A program made the position numbers and the translations under genes. Source: JABDGR01 sp964561455 (GTDB taxonomy: Bacteria > Verrucomicrobiota > Verrucomicrobiia > Opitutales > JABDGR01). From it: a stretch of 64,000 nucleotides of DNA. The stretch is from positions 1 through 64,000 of the forward strand of contig CAZLPS010000013.1 of NCBI GenBank assembly GCA_964561455.1, read 5' to 3'. The stretch's first letter is position 1. Each line of letters starts with the position of its first letter. Under the pieces are notes generated by a model. The model did no database searches. It was not told the DNA's origin and was given only the letters and a program-made list of their open reading frames with translations. This document shows positions 16,314 through 24,611 of this stretch, one piece after another.

Positions 16314-17900
16314 ATGAAAGAAAAATCACGCGCCCTCAACCTGGCTGGCTATCTGCTTTTGTGCGGCGGAGTCGCCGCCTCCTCCTACTGGTATGGCCGG
16401 TCCCATGCGCCCGCCCTGGCCAATTCCGCGTCCCCCGGCCGCAACCGCTCCGCGGTCATGGCCGGTTACAAGGGCGCGCTGACCAATGCCAAGCTCACTG
16501 CGGTTGGACAATCCGGAATGGAGGACTTTTTAAAAGTCGTTGGGAAACCGGATCCGGCCGAGCTCGCCCTTTGGGCCCGCAGCCTCAGCCCGGAGGAATG
16601 CGCCGCTGCTCTGGCCTCCCTCCAAACAAAGCCGGCGGGCAATCCCCGCGACGCCATTTTGGCCGCGCTGGTCGGATCGTGGGCCGGCCATGATCCTGCG
16701 GGCTACTTGGCTTCGATGGACGGCATCACCAGTCCGAAAATGCGCGAACAGGGTGTCGCGGCCGCCCTGAAGGCCCTGGCCGCGCAAAATCCCCAGGCCG
16801 CCCTGCAATGGATGAAAGACAACCCCGGCTCCACGGCCAGCCAGCAATCCCGTTACACGGCCGCAATTGAGGGATATGCTTCGACGGACCCGAAAGGCGC
16901 CTTTGGGCTGGTTTCATCGCTCGGTGAAGCCACCGCCGCCGACGCCCGGATCAAGAGCCAGGCGATGCAGGCGCTCGCCAACGGCCTGGCCAACCAGGGG
17001 AAATATTCCGATGCGTTGGCCATGTTCGGCCAGCTGCCGGATGGAAATTTGAAGAATCAGGCCACCTCCACTCTCGTCAACCAATGGGCCCAGAATGCCC
17101 CGGCAGATGCGGCGGCCTACGTTGCGGCCCTCACTGACCCCCAAGTCCGGAATAATATGAGCAACCAATTGCTCAATTCCTGGGCCGGCACCGACCCGGT
17201 GGCTGCAGCCGCCTGGGCGGCGCAATTGGACCGGACCGTCGCTAATACTCCGGTGGACCCCAATAATTTCAATCCCAACGCGAACAGCAATCTGTTGGCC
17301 AACACCATTAATACCTGGGCTGCCCAGGACGTTGACGCCGCCGGAAAATATTTGAATGCCCTGCCGCCATCGGGGGACAAGGATGGCGCGGTCGCCGTCT
17401 TTGCCCTGAATGCGGGCCAACAGGATCCGCAGAGTGCCATGAACTGGGTTAACACCGTGACCGACGATGCCATGCGTCAGCGCCTGGCCATGGCCACGGT
17501 AGTCGAATGGCAGAGTGTCGATCCCGCCGGGGCCGCCCAATTTCTGTCCTCGACCAATCTCCTCACCGATGACCAAAAACAGCAAATTGCCGATTTGCCG
17601 CCCTTTGTCGCCGACATGATTACCGGCAACGGCGGTCCGGGCGGTCCGGGCGGCCCCGGTGGACCGGGTGGTGGCGGTCCTGGCGGTGGTCCCGGCGGCG
17701 GTGGCGGCCCTGGTGGTGGGGGCCGTGGTGGCCTGGGTGGCGGCGGGCCTCCGGCGGGCGGCGCTCCCGCAACTTCCGGCGGGGTTCCCCAACAGGTTCA
17801 GAATTTCATCCTCACTGGCAACGGGCCCAATATTCTCAACGGTGGACAAGGCGGACCTGGCGGCCGCGGCGGTCCTGGTGGCGGGGGGCGCGGTGGTTGA
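16314..17900 (+). CDS. Exported alpha-helical repeat protein with Gly/Pro-rich tail
   Basis: 528 residues. The N-terminus has a signal anchor (LAGYLLLCGGVAASSYWYG). Residues about 80-430 contain roughly nine degenerate helical repeats of 35-45 residues with a DPxxAAxWxxxL pattern (NPQAALQWMKDNP, DPVAAAAWAAQLD, DPQSAMNWVNTV, DPAGAAQFLSS), somewhat TPR/Sel1-like. The last 90 residues are low-complexity GGPGGPGG and GGGGPGGG with PPAGGAPATSGG. A stop is followed at once by the convergent RND pump gene (17922), with only an imperfect GGTTG...CAACC hairpin between. Divergent from the two-component pair, with candidate operator sites between. Function unknown; such proteins are frequent in Verrucomicrobiota. 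Confidence 0.75.
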   Translation: MKEKSRALNLAGYLLLCGGVAASSYWYGRSHAPALANSASPGRNRSAVMAGYKGALTNAKLTAVGQSGMEDFLKVVGKPDPAELALWARSLSPEECAAALASLQTKPAGNPRDAILAALVGSWAGHDPAGYLASMDGITSPKMREQGVAAALKALAAQNPQAALQWMKDNPGSTASQQSRYTAAIEGYASTDPKGAFGLVSSLGEATAADARIKSQAMQALANGLANQGKYSDALAMFGQLPDGNLKNQATSTLVNQWAQNAPADAAAYVAALTDPQVRNNMSNQLLNSWAGTDPVAAAAWAAQLDRTVANTPVDPNNFNPNANSNLLANTINTWAAQDVDAAGKYLNALPPSGDKDGAVAVFALNAGQQDPQSAMNWVNTVTDDAMRQRLAMATVVEWQSVDPAGAAQFLSSTNLLTDDQKQQIADLPPFVADMITGNGGPGGPGGPGGPGGGGPGGGPGGGGGPGGGGRGGLGGGGPPAGGAPATSGGVPQQVQNFILTGNGPNILNGGQGGPGGRGGPGGGGRGG

Positions 17901-17921
17901 GGTCGGCCCAACCGCAGCTTC

Positions 17922-20900
17922 TTAGTGGTTCCGTTTAAACTTGGTCGCGAGGGTGCGCAATAGTACGTAGAAGATGGGCGTCAAAAACAGCCCGAAGCTG
18001 GTCACGCCAATCATGCCGGCAAACACCGCCACACCCATCGCATGGCGCATTTCCGAGCCGGCGCCGGTGGAAACGACCAGCGGAATCACGCCGGCGATGA
18101 AGGCGATGGAAGTCATCAAGATGGGGCGCAACCGCAAATGCGCGGCTTCCACCGCGGCGTCGTAGATGCTCCGCCCGCGATGCTCCAGCTCGCTGGCAAA
18201 CTGGACAATCAGAATCGCGTTTTTGCACGCCAAACCCACCAGCACGATCAGGCCAATCTGGGTGAAAATGTTATTATCTCCATGGGTCATCCACACGCCG
18301 GCGATAGCACACAACAAACCCATCGGCACAATCAACAGCACCGCCAGGGGCAGCGTCAGACTTTCATATTGCGCGGCGAGCACGAGAAAGACCAGCAGCA
18401 CCGCCAGCGGGAGGATGACAAACAGCGTGTTGCCGGCGATTTTTTCCTGGTAGGTGATCTCCGTCCATTCATACCCGATGCCGCGCGGCAGCGTTTCCGC
18501 GGCAATCCGCTCGACCGCCGCCTGGGCCTGCCCGGTGCTGAAGCCGGCGTTCGCGCCGCCATTCACGTCCGCTGCGGGAAATCCATTGTAGCGCGTGGCC
18601 CGGTCGGGACCATGGCTTTGGGTGATGTTCAACAGGGAGGACAGCGGCACCATCTCGCCCTTGTTGTTCCGCGCCTTTAACAAACCGATGTCCTCCGCAT
18701 GGGCGCGGAACGGGGCGTCGGCCTGCACCAACACCTGGTAGGTGCGGCCAAACTTGTTGAAATCATTGACGTAGAGCGAGCCGAGGTAAATCTGCATGGT
18801 CTCAAACACGTCGGGAATTGACACGCCTAGCTGCTGCGCCCGCGTCCGGTCCACGTCCACATCCAATTGCGGAACGTTGATTTCAAAGCCGGAGAACATG
18901 CCGGCCAGTTCCGGCGCCTGCCGCGCCTTGTTTAAAAAGGCGTTGAGGGCGTCATTGAGGGCGTCGTTCCCCTGCGCCGAGCGGTCTTCCAATTGCAATT
19001 TGAAACCGCCAATCGTGCCGATACCCTGCACCGCCGGCGGCGGAAACACGGCGATATAGGCATCCTGAATGGCGCCAAAGTTTTGGTTGAGCTGTTGCGC
19101 AATCGCAAAGCCGCTCTGGTCCGCCCGCTTGCGTTCTTCGAAGGGTTTGAGCGTGACAAACACAATCCCAGAACTCGGGCTGTTGGTGAATCCGCTGATG
19201 GATAATCCGGGAAAGGCCACCGCCGATTCCACGCTCGGATTCGCCAAGGCGATCTGGCTCATTTTCCGAATAACCTCCTCGGTCCGGTCCAGCGACGCCG
19301 CTTGGGGCAGTTGGGCAAAGCCCACCAGGTATTGCTTGTCCTGCGCCGGCACAAAACCCGCAGGCACGGTATGGAACAGCCACAGGGCCGCGCCAATCAA
19401 CAAACCATACATCCCCAGCATCGCGATCTTGTGCCGCAACGTGGACTTCACCCCGCCGCTGTAGGCTTCCGACCCGCGGTGAAAAACTTTGTTGAACGGA
19501 CGGAAGAACCAGCCGAACAGGAAATCAATCGCCCGTTGAAAAACGTCCTTCCTGGCCCCATGTTTCTTCAGCAGCAGGGCGGCGAGGGCTGGTGACAGGG
19601 TCAGCGAATTAAAGGCGGAAATCACCGTCGAAATCGCAATCGTCAGGGCAAACTGCTTGAAAAACTGCCCCGTCAGCCCGCTCACAAACGCCAGCGGGAC
19701 AAATACCGCCACCAGCGTGAGCGCGATCGCGATAATTGGCTCCGAGACCTCGCTCATCGCCTGGTAACTCGCCTCCTTGGGCGCCAACCCGCGCTCCAAG
19801 TTGCGTTCCACGTTTTCCACGACGACGATGGCGTCATCCACCACGATGCCGATCGCCAGCACCAGCCCGAACAGGCTAAGCGCATTAATGGAAAAGCCCA
19901 GCAATAACATGACGCCGAAAGTTCCAATCACCGACACCGGCACGGCCAGTAACGGAATCAACGACGCCCGCCACGTCTGGAGAAAGACGATCACCACGAT
20001 CACGACGAGGAGAATGGCAATGAGCAGCGTTTCCACCACCGCGTGAATCGAGGCGCGCACAAATTGCGTCGGGTCATAGACAATTTGATAAGTCACGCCT
20101 TCCGGCATGTCCTTGGCCAGTTCGGCCATCGTCGCCCGCACATGGTCGGAAATCTCCAGCGCATTCGAACCCGGCGCTTGAAAAATGGGCACGGCCACGG
20201 CCGCCTTATTGTCCAGCAGCGAGCGCAACGCGTAGCCGTTGGCGCCCAGTTCAATGCGCGCCACATCCTTGAGCCGGGTTATCGCCCCGTCCGGCGATGT
20301 CCGGATGACGATGTCCCCAAAATCCTCTTCGCTGACCAACCGCCCGTGCGCGTTGACCGAAATTTGGTAATCCACGCTCGAGTCCGACGGTGGTCCGCCA
20401 ATCACGCCCGCCGCCACGTCCACGTTTTGTTCCCGGATGGACTGCACGACATCACTGGCCGCCAGTTCGCGTTCCGCCATCTTGCGCGGGTTGAGCCAGA
20501 TGCGCATCGAGTAATCGCCCGACCCGAAAATCCCCACTTCGCCGACCCCCGGCAACCGCGCGAGGCGGTCTTTGACATTCAACACTGCGTAGTTGCGCAA
20601 ATACGTCATATCGTACCGGTTGTTGGGCGACAGCACGTGCACGACCATGGTCAGGTCGGGTGAACTTTTCACGGTGGTCACGCCCAATTGCTGCACTTCC
20701 TGCGGCAATCGCGGCAGGGCCTGGTTAACCCGGTTTTGCACCAATTGTTGGGCCAAGTCCGGCGACATCCCGAGCTTGAATGTAATCGTCAGGGTCATCA
20801 GCCCGTCCGACGTCGCTTGGGACGACATATAGAGCATGCCCTCGATGCCATTGACGCTTTCCTCAATGGGCGCGGCCACGGTGGCCGCGATGGTCTCGGG

Positions 20901-21065
20901 ATTCGCGCCGGGAAACTGCGCCTTGACCACGATGGACGGCGGCACCACCTCCGGATATTCCGAAATGGGCAGGTTGGGCAGCGCAATCAGCCCGCCGATT
21001 AAAACCAGCGACGACAACACGCCCGCAAAAATGGGCCGGTCAATGAAGAATTTGGAAACGTTCAT
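17922..21065 (-). CDS. RND-family efflux pump inner-membrane transporter (HAE1/AcrB type)
   Basis: 1047 residues, the usual family length. It begins MNVSKFFIDRPIFAGVLSSL, typical of AcrB/MexB-like pumps. The paired acidic residues of the proton relay are in GIVVDDAIVVVENVERNLE. Twelve membrane segments and two large periplasmic loops are evident, and the end (LFLTPIFYVLLRTL) is typical. It is the last gene of an outer-membrane factor - adaptor - pump operon on the minus strand, 32 bases after the adaptor. Exports hydrophobic or amphipathic compounds using the proton gradient; the actual substrates cannot be told from sequence. Probably controlled by the TetR-type gene at 23870. Confidence 0.95.
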   Translation of the reverse strand: MNVSKFFIDRPIFAGVLSSLVLIGGLIALPNLPISEYPEVVPPSIVVKAQFPGANPETIAATVAAPIEESVNGIEGMLYMSSQATSDGLMTLTITFKLGMSPDLAQQLVQNRVNQALPRLPQEVQQLGVTTVKSSPDLTMVVHVLSPNNRYDMTYLRNYAVLNVKDRLARLPGVGEVGIFGSGDYSMRIWLNPRKMAERELAASDVVQSIREQNVDVAAGVIGGPPSDSSVDYQISVNAHGRLVSEEDFGDIVIRTSPDGAITRLKDVARIELGANGYALRSLLDNKAAVAVPIFQAPGSNALEISDHVRATMAELAKDMPEGVTYQIVYDPTQFVRASIHAVVETLLIAILLVVIVVIVFLQTWRASLIPLLAVPVSVIGTFGVMLLLGFSINALSLFGLVLAIGIVVDDAIVVVENVERNLERGLAPKEASYQAMSEVSEPIIAIALTLVAVFVPLAFVSGLTGQFFKQFALTIAISTVISAFNSLTLSPALAALLLKKHGARKDVFQRAIDFLFGWFFRPFNKVFHRGSEAYSGGVKSTLRHKIAMLGMYGLLIGAALWLFHTVPAGFVPAQDKQYLVGFAQLPQAASLDRTEEVIRKMSQIALANPSVESAVAFPGLSISGFTNSPSSGIVFVTLKPFEERKRADQSGFAIAQQLNQNFGAIQDAYIAVFPPPAVQGIGTIGGFKLQLEDRSAQGNDALNDALNAFLNKARQAPELAGMFSGFEINVPQLDVDVDRTRAQQLGVSIPDVFETMQIYLGSLYVNDFNKFGRTYQVLVQADAPFRAHAEDIGLLKARNNKGEMVPLSSLLNITQSHGPDRATRYNGFPAADVNGGANAGFSTGQAQAAVERIAAETLPRGIGYEWTEITYQEKIAGNTLFVILPLAVLLVFLVLAAQYESLTLPLAVLLIVPMGLLCAIAGVWMTHGDNNIFTQIGLIVLVGLACKNAILIVQFASELEHRGRSIYDAAVEAAHLRLRPILMTSIAFIAGVIPLVVSTGAGSEMRHAMGVAVFAGMIGVTSFGLFLTPIFYVLLRTLATKFKRNH

Positions 21066-21097
21066 GGGAGTCTGCGCGGATTTTTTGGGTGATGGAA

Positions 21098-22276
21098 TTA
21101 CATTTTAACCGCCGTCCGCTGTTTGCTGTCCATCGCCACCGGCGTTGGGGCGACGACGTCACCCGGGCGCACCCGCTGCAGGCCGACCACCACAATGCGC
21201 TCGTCCTTTTTCAGCCCCGACCGCACTTCGCGCAATCCGTCCACCATGGGCCCGAGCTTGATCTCGCGGTAAGCCGTCTTGTTGTCGGATCCCACCACGA
21301 GCACAAATTTCTTGTCCTGATCGGTGCCCACCGCGCGGTCGTCAATCAAGACGGCCGCGGCCACGGTCGATCCGCCGGTGCGCACCCGGGCAAACATGCC
21401 CGGTGTAAGATCGCCTTTGGCATTGTCCAACAGCGCGCGCACCCGGATGGTGCCGGACCGCGCATCCAGTTGGTTGTCGATGGACTTCAGGTGGCCTTCA
21501 CGAGGGTAACCTTCTTCGTTCGCCAGGCCGATGAACAGCGGAATGTGATCGAGGCCCGAATTGCCCATGGCGCCATTGGCCGCGTACCGGAGGTAGGTCT
21601 GTTCATCGATATCAAACTCCACATACACCGGCGAGACGGAAACCACGGTCGTCAGCGCGGTTACCCCCGCTTCGACCAGATTGCCGGCCGTGATTTCGGC
21701 CCGTGACACCCGCCCGGCGACGGGCGCCGTGATTTTGGTATAGCCCAGGTTCAGTTGGGCTGTTTGCACCGCGGCATCCGCGCCCTTGAGCAGCGCGACG
21801 GCCTCCAGCAGATTGGCATTGGCCTGGTCCAGTTCACTTTGCGCAATGGAATGGTTTTCGATCAAGCGCTTGCTCCGGTCCAGCGCGGTTTGCGCGAGCG
21901 CAACCTGGGCTTGGGCGCCGGCCTGCACGGCTTCCGCGCGGGCCAGTTCTGCCTGAAAGGGCAGGGGATCAATCGTAAACAGCAAATCGCCCTCCTTGAC
22001 CAATTGTCCGTCCTCGAAATTCACCGCATCAATCCGGCCCGGGACTCGCGGACGGATTTCCACGCGGTTGACCGCTTGCACGCGGCCGGAAAATTCATCC
22101 CACTCGGTGACGGGCATTTCCGGCACGGTGGCGACGGACACGGGAACGGCCTCCGGGGCGGCTGGCGCGGACGCGGCCGGAGCTTGGCGCACGAGAAACG
22201 TTAGGGTTCCGCCAATCAGGACGATACTGGCGGCGAGGAAGATGCCCTTGCGGAGCAGTGAGGACGGGTTGTTCAT
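21098..22276 (-). CDS. RND efflux periplasmic adaptor (membrane fusion protein)
   Basis: 392 residues. An N-terminal membrane anchor (GIFLAASIVLIGGTLTFLV) precedes the characteristic adaptor order: beta-barrel/lipoyl half-motif (VEIRPRVPGRIDAVNFEDG and LVKEGDLLFTIDPLPFQAEL), an alpha-hairpin rich in A, Q and L (residues about 110-170), the second lipoyl half (LGYTKITAPVAGRVSRAEI), then barrel and membrane-proximal domains (DDRAVGTDQDKKFVLVVG). It lies between the outer-membrane factor (50 bases upstream) and the pump gene. It bridges the pump and the outer-membrane channel. Confidence 0.95.
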   Translation of the reverse strand: MNNPSSLLRKGIFLAASIVLIGGTLTFLVRQAPAASAPAAPEAVPVSVATVPEMPVTEWDEFSGRVQAVNRVEIRPRVPGRIDAVNFEDGQLVKEGDLLFTIDPLPFQAELARAEAVQAGAQAQVALAQTALDRSKRLIENHSIAQSELDQANANLLEAVALLKGADAAVQTAQLNLGYTKITAPVAGRVSRAEITAGNLVEAGVTALTTVVSVSPVYVEFDIDEQTYLRYAANGAMGNSGLDHIPLFIGLANEEGYPREGHLKSIDNQLDARSGTIRVRALLDNAKGDLTPGMFARVRTGGSTVAAAVLIDDRAVGTDQDKKFVLVVGSDNKTAYREIKLGPMVDGLREVRSGLKKDERIVVVGLQRVRPGDVVAPTPVAMDSKQRTAVKM

Positions 22277-22326
22277 GGGAATTCGGAGATTGAGTAAGTG
22301 GTAATTTGGTTGGGCCTGGTTGGGCG

Positions 22327-23790
22327 TCAGTTTTTGGTGGTGGGATAAAACTGTTGAATGGGCGAATCCTGCCAGCCACCGCCGAGGGCTTTGACGAGCA
22401 GCACGCTCGTTACAAATCGCTGGCCGAGGGTTTGCACCGCTTCACGCTGATTTTGCAACAGGGTTCGTTGCACGTCCACCACGTCCAGGAAACTGATTGA
22501 GCCTTCCTTGTACCGGGAATTGGCAATATCGTAAGCGCGTTGGGCCGAAGTAACCGCGCGTTCCTGCGCTGCGGCACGCTGGGACAAAGTTCGCAGGCCG
22601 CTCAAGTTGTCCTCCACTTCCTGGACAGCGACCAGCACGCGCTGGCGGTATTGCGCCACTGTTTCCACATAAGCGGATTCCGCGCGGCTGAAGTTGGCCT
22701 CATTCCGGTCGCCCTCGAAAAGCGGGATGGAGATACTGGGGCCCACCGCCCACATTTTGCTCGGCCAGTCGAACAACGTGCCGAAATCTGCGCTCTCCAG
22801 CCCGGCCGAACCCGTCAATTTAACCACGGGAAAATACGCCGCCTTGGCCACGCCAATTCGGGCGTTGGCCGCCGCCATCGCGCGTTCGGCCTCCGCGACA
22901 TCGGGCCGGCGCTCAAGCAAATTGGCTGGCGTGCCGACGGGAATTTCCGGCGGCAACCCGGTTAATGCGACCGCTGTGATATGGAAGGTGCCCGGGGGGT
23001 GGCCGATCAACACCGCCAAGGCATGCTCAAAGGTTTCCCGCTGTTTCTCCACGTCCGCCAAATCCGCCTGGGTCGTGGCCAGGGCGTTTTCGGCTTGGGC
23101 GACTTCCAAGTCGCTGCTGGCCCCACCTTGAAAACGATCCCGGATGAGAGCCAGGCTCCGCTGCCGCGTGTCCACGGTGCTTTGCAGAACGGCGAGTTCT
23201 GCCTTCACCGCGGTCAGGCTGAAGTAGGTTTGAGCGACCTCGGCATGCAGCGTCAGGCGAATGGTTTCGTAATCAGCCACGCCCACCTGAAAATCAGCAA
23301 ATGCCGCTTCATTCGATCGGCGCACCCGGCCCCAAATGTCCGCTTCGTAATTCAAGTCCAGCGGCACACTGATATCGCTGGCGGAAAACGGTTGTTGCGG
23401 GGCGGGCGCCGGTACCGGGCGGTTGGCCGATTGCCGATACACCGAACCGGAGGGATCCAGCGACAATGTCGGAAAAAATTCTGCTTTGGCGATCCGCGTG
23501 AGCGCCCGCACCTGTTCCACCCGCGCCATGGCGGCTTTCAGGTTTTGGTTGTTCTCGGCGGCTTCCTTCTCAAGGGCGTTCAATTGGTCGTCCCCATACA
23601 TTTCCCACCAAGGGCCTTTGGCTGCGGCGTCTTGCGGGGTTGCTTCCTTCCACAGGGTACCAACGCCGGTAAAACTTCCGGGCGTCTCAACTGTGGCGCG
23701 CTGGTAATCCGGCCCGACCGTGCAGCCGCTGGCCAGCAGGAGTACGGCGATTCCGGTAGAATAGAGATGGGGAAATGAAGGATTTTTCAT
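22327..23790 (-). CDS. Outer-membrane efflux lipoprotein (NodT/OprM family)
   Basis: 487 residues. A lipoprotein signal peptide ends in the lipobox LLASGC. The two OEP repeats of the TolC-like family follow, with landmarks NLKAAMARVEQVRALTRIAKAEFFPTL (given here only as a region, residues about 85-111), LERRPDVAEAERAMAAANAR and SRYKEGSISFLDVVDVQRTL. It is the first gene of the efflux operon. A candidate TetR operator (23837-23852) lies about 47 bases before the start codon, between this gene and the TetR gene. Confidence 0.93.
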   Translation of the reverse strand: MKNPSFPHLYSTGIAVLLLASGCTVGPDYQRATVETPGSFTGVGTLWKEATPQDAAAKGPWWEMYGDDQLNALEKEAAENNQNLKAAMARVEQVRALTRIAKAEFFPTLSLDPSGSVYRQSANRPVPAPAPQQPFSASDISVPLDLNYEADIWGRVRRSNEAAFADFQVGVADYETIRLTLHAEVAQTYFSLTAVKAELAVLQSTVDTRQRSLALIRDRFQGGASSDLEVAQAENALATTQADLADVEKQRETFEHALAVLIGHPPGTFHITAVALTGLPPEIPVGTPANLLERRPDVAEAERAMAAANARIGVAKAAYFPVVKLTGSAGLESADFGTLFDWPSKMWAVGPSISIPLFEGDRNEANFSRAESAYVETVAQYRQRVLVAVQEVEDNLSGLRTLSQRAAAQERAVTSAQRAYDIANSRYKEGSISFLDVVDVQRTLLQNQREAVQTLGQRFVTSVLLVKALGGGWQDSPIQQFYPTTKN

Positions 23791-23836
23791 GGGACGGTTT
23801 TGAGCGACGTAAGGGCTTTGAAATTAAGGATATATG

Positions 23837-23852
23837 TAGACCGGTCGGTTCA
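23837..23852. promoter_or_regulatory. Candidate TetR-type operator upstream of the efflux operon
   Basis: TAGACCGGTCGGTTCA has a dyad ACCGGTCGGT core. The same sequence framework, TAGACCGAACGGTTTA, lies upstream of the TetR gene itself (24498-24513). Twelve of sixteen positions match, including the ACCG and CGGT half-sites. Confidence 0.6.
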
Positions 23853-23869
23853 GTATATGGGCAAAAAAA

Positions 23870-24490
23870 TTAAACGGACATGGCTTCCGGCAGCTCGATT
23901 CCGAGCAGGCGGAAGACGCCGGGCTTGAGGCGTTGCAGGGCCTTGGGGTCGTTGTCAATCTTGGCCTGCAAAATGACGCCGATGGAAAAATCATAGATTT
24001 GTTTGGCGAGAGTCGAGGGGTCCTTTTCCTCGATCAAGCCTTCGGCGACCGCGGCGCGCACGGCCCCTGTCAAGTACTTGATGGCGCGTTCGACCATTTG
24101 CTGGGCTTTGTGCCGGATATTTTCATCCTGCGTGCTGAGCTCCGAACCGACGGAGCAATAGGGGCAGCCGCACATTTTCCCGAAGGTTTTGTATTTCTCC
24201 AGCTGATCTTTGACGATCAAATCAGCATATTGGTCAAACTGGGCCACGGCCCCCACTTGGGCCGAGAAAATCTGGTCCAGGACCGGACGCTTAAACTGCC
24301 AGCTCTCTTCAAACGCCGCGCACGCCAAATCTGACTTGGAGGGAAAGGCAAAATAGAAACTCCCCTTGGTCACTCCAGCCCGCTGGCAGATATCCTCCAC
24401 CCCCACTGAGCCATAGCTCTGCTCCCAGATCAGCTCCATGGCGACCTTGAGCAGCCTCTTCTTAGTTTCACCTTCAGGTTTCATCTTCAT
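23870..24490 (-). CDS. TetR/AcrR-family transcriptional repressor
   Basis: 206 residues. The N-terminal helix-turn-helix region (TKKRLLKVAMELIWEQSYGS, then VEDICQRAGVTKGSFYFAFPSKSDL) is typical of the family. The C-terminal domain includes Cys residues in MCGCPYCSVGSEL, a feature of some AcrR-like members with TetR_C domains. It is transcribed on the same strand as, and upstream of, the RND operon. Matching dyad sites precede both this gene and the operon, so it probably represses both. The inducer is unknown. Confidence 0.93.
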   Translation of the reverse strand: MKMKPEGETKKRLLKVAMELIWEQSYGSVGVEDICQRAGVTKGSFYFAFPSKSDLACAAFEESWQFKRPVLDQIFSAQVGAVAQFDQYADLIVKDQLEKYKTFGKMCGCPYCSVGSELSTQDENIRHKAQQMVERAIKYLTGAVRAAVAEGLIEEKDPSTLAKQIYDFSIGVILQAKIDNDPKALQRLKPGVFRLLGIELPEAMSV

Positions 24491-24497
24491 AATTTAC

Positions 24498-24513
24498 TAG
24501 ACCGAACGGTTTA
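24498..24513. promoter_or_regulatory. Candidate TetR-type operator upstream of the repressor gene
   Basis: TAGACCGAACGGTTTA begins 8 bases before the repressor start codon and carries the ACCG-NN-CGGT dyad also found at 23837-23852. On the minus strand it sits between a possible TTGCTT and TAGTAA promoter pair, so binding would block transcription (inference). Confidence 0.6.
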
Positions 24514-24611
24514 TTGCAAGCAATTTTGCGAAATAATTGATTCGGCAGTAAGCGTGGAGCGATTTCCAGGGCAACATTTCGGTCATTTTTTGAGAGTCCT
24601 GCATTTGGATA

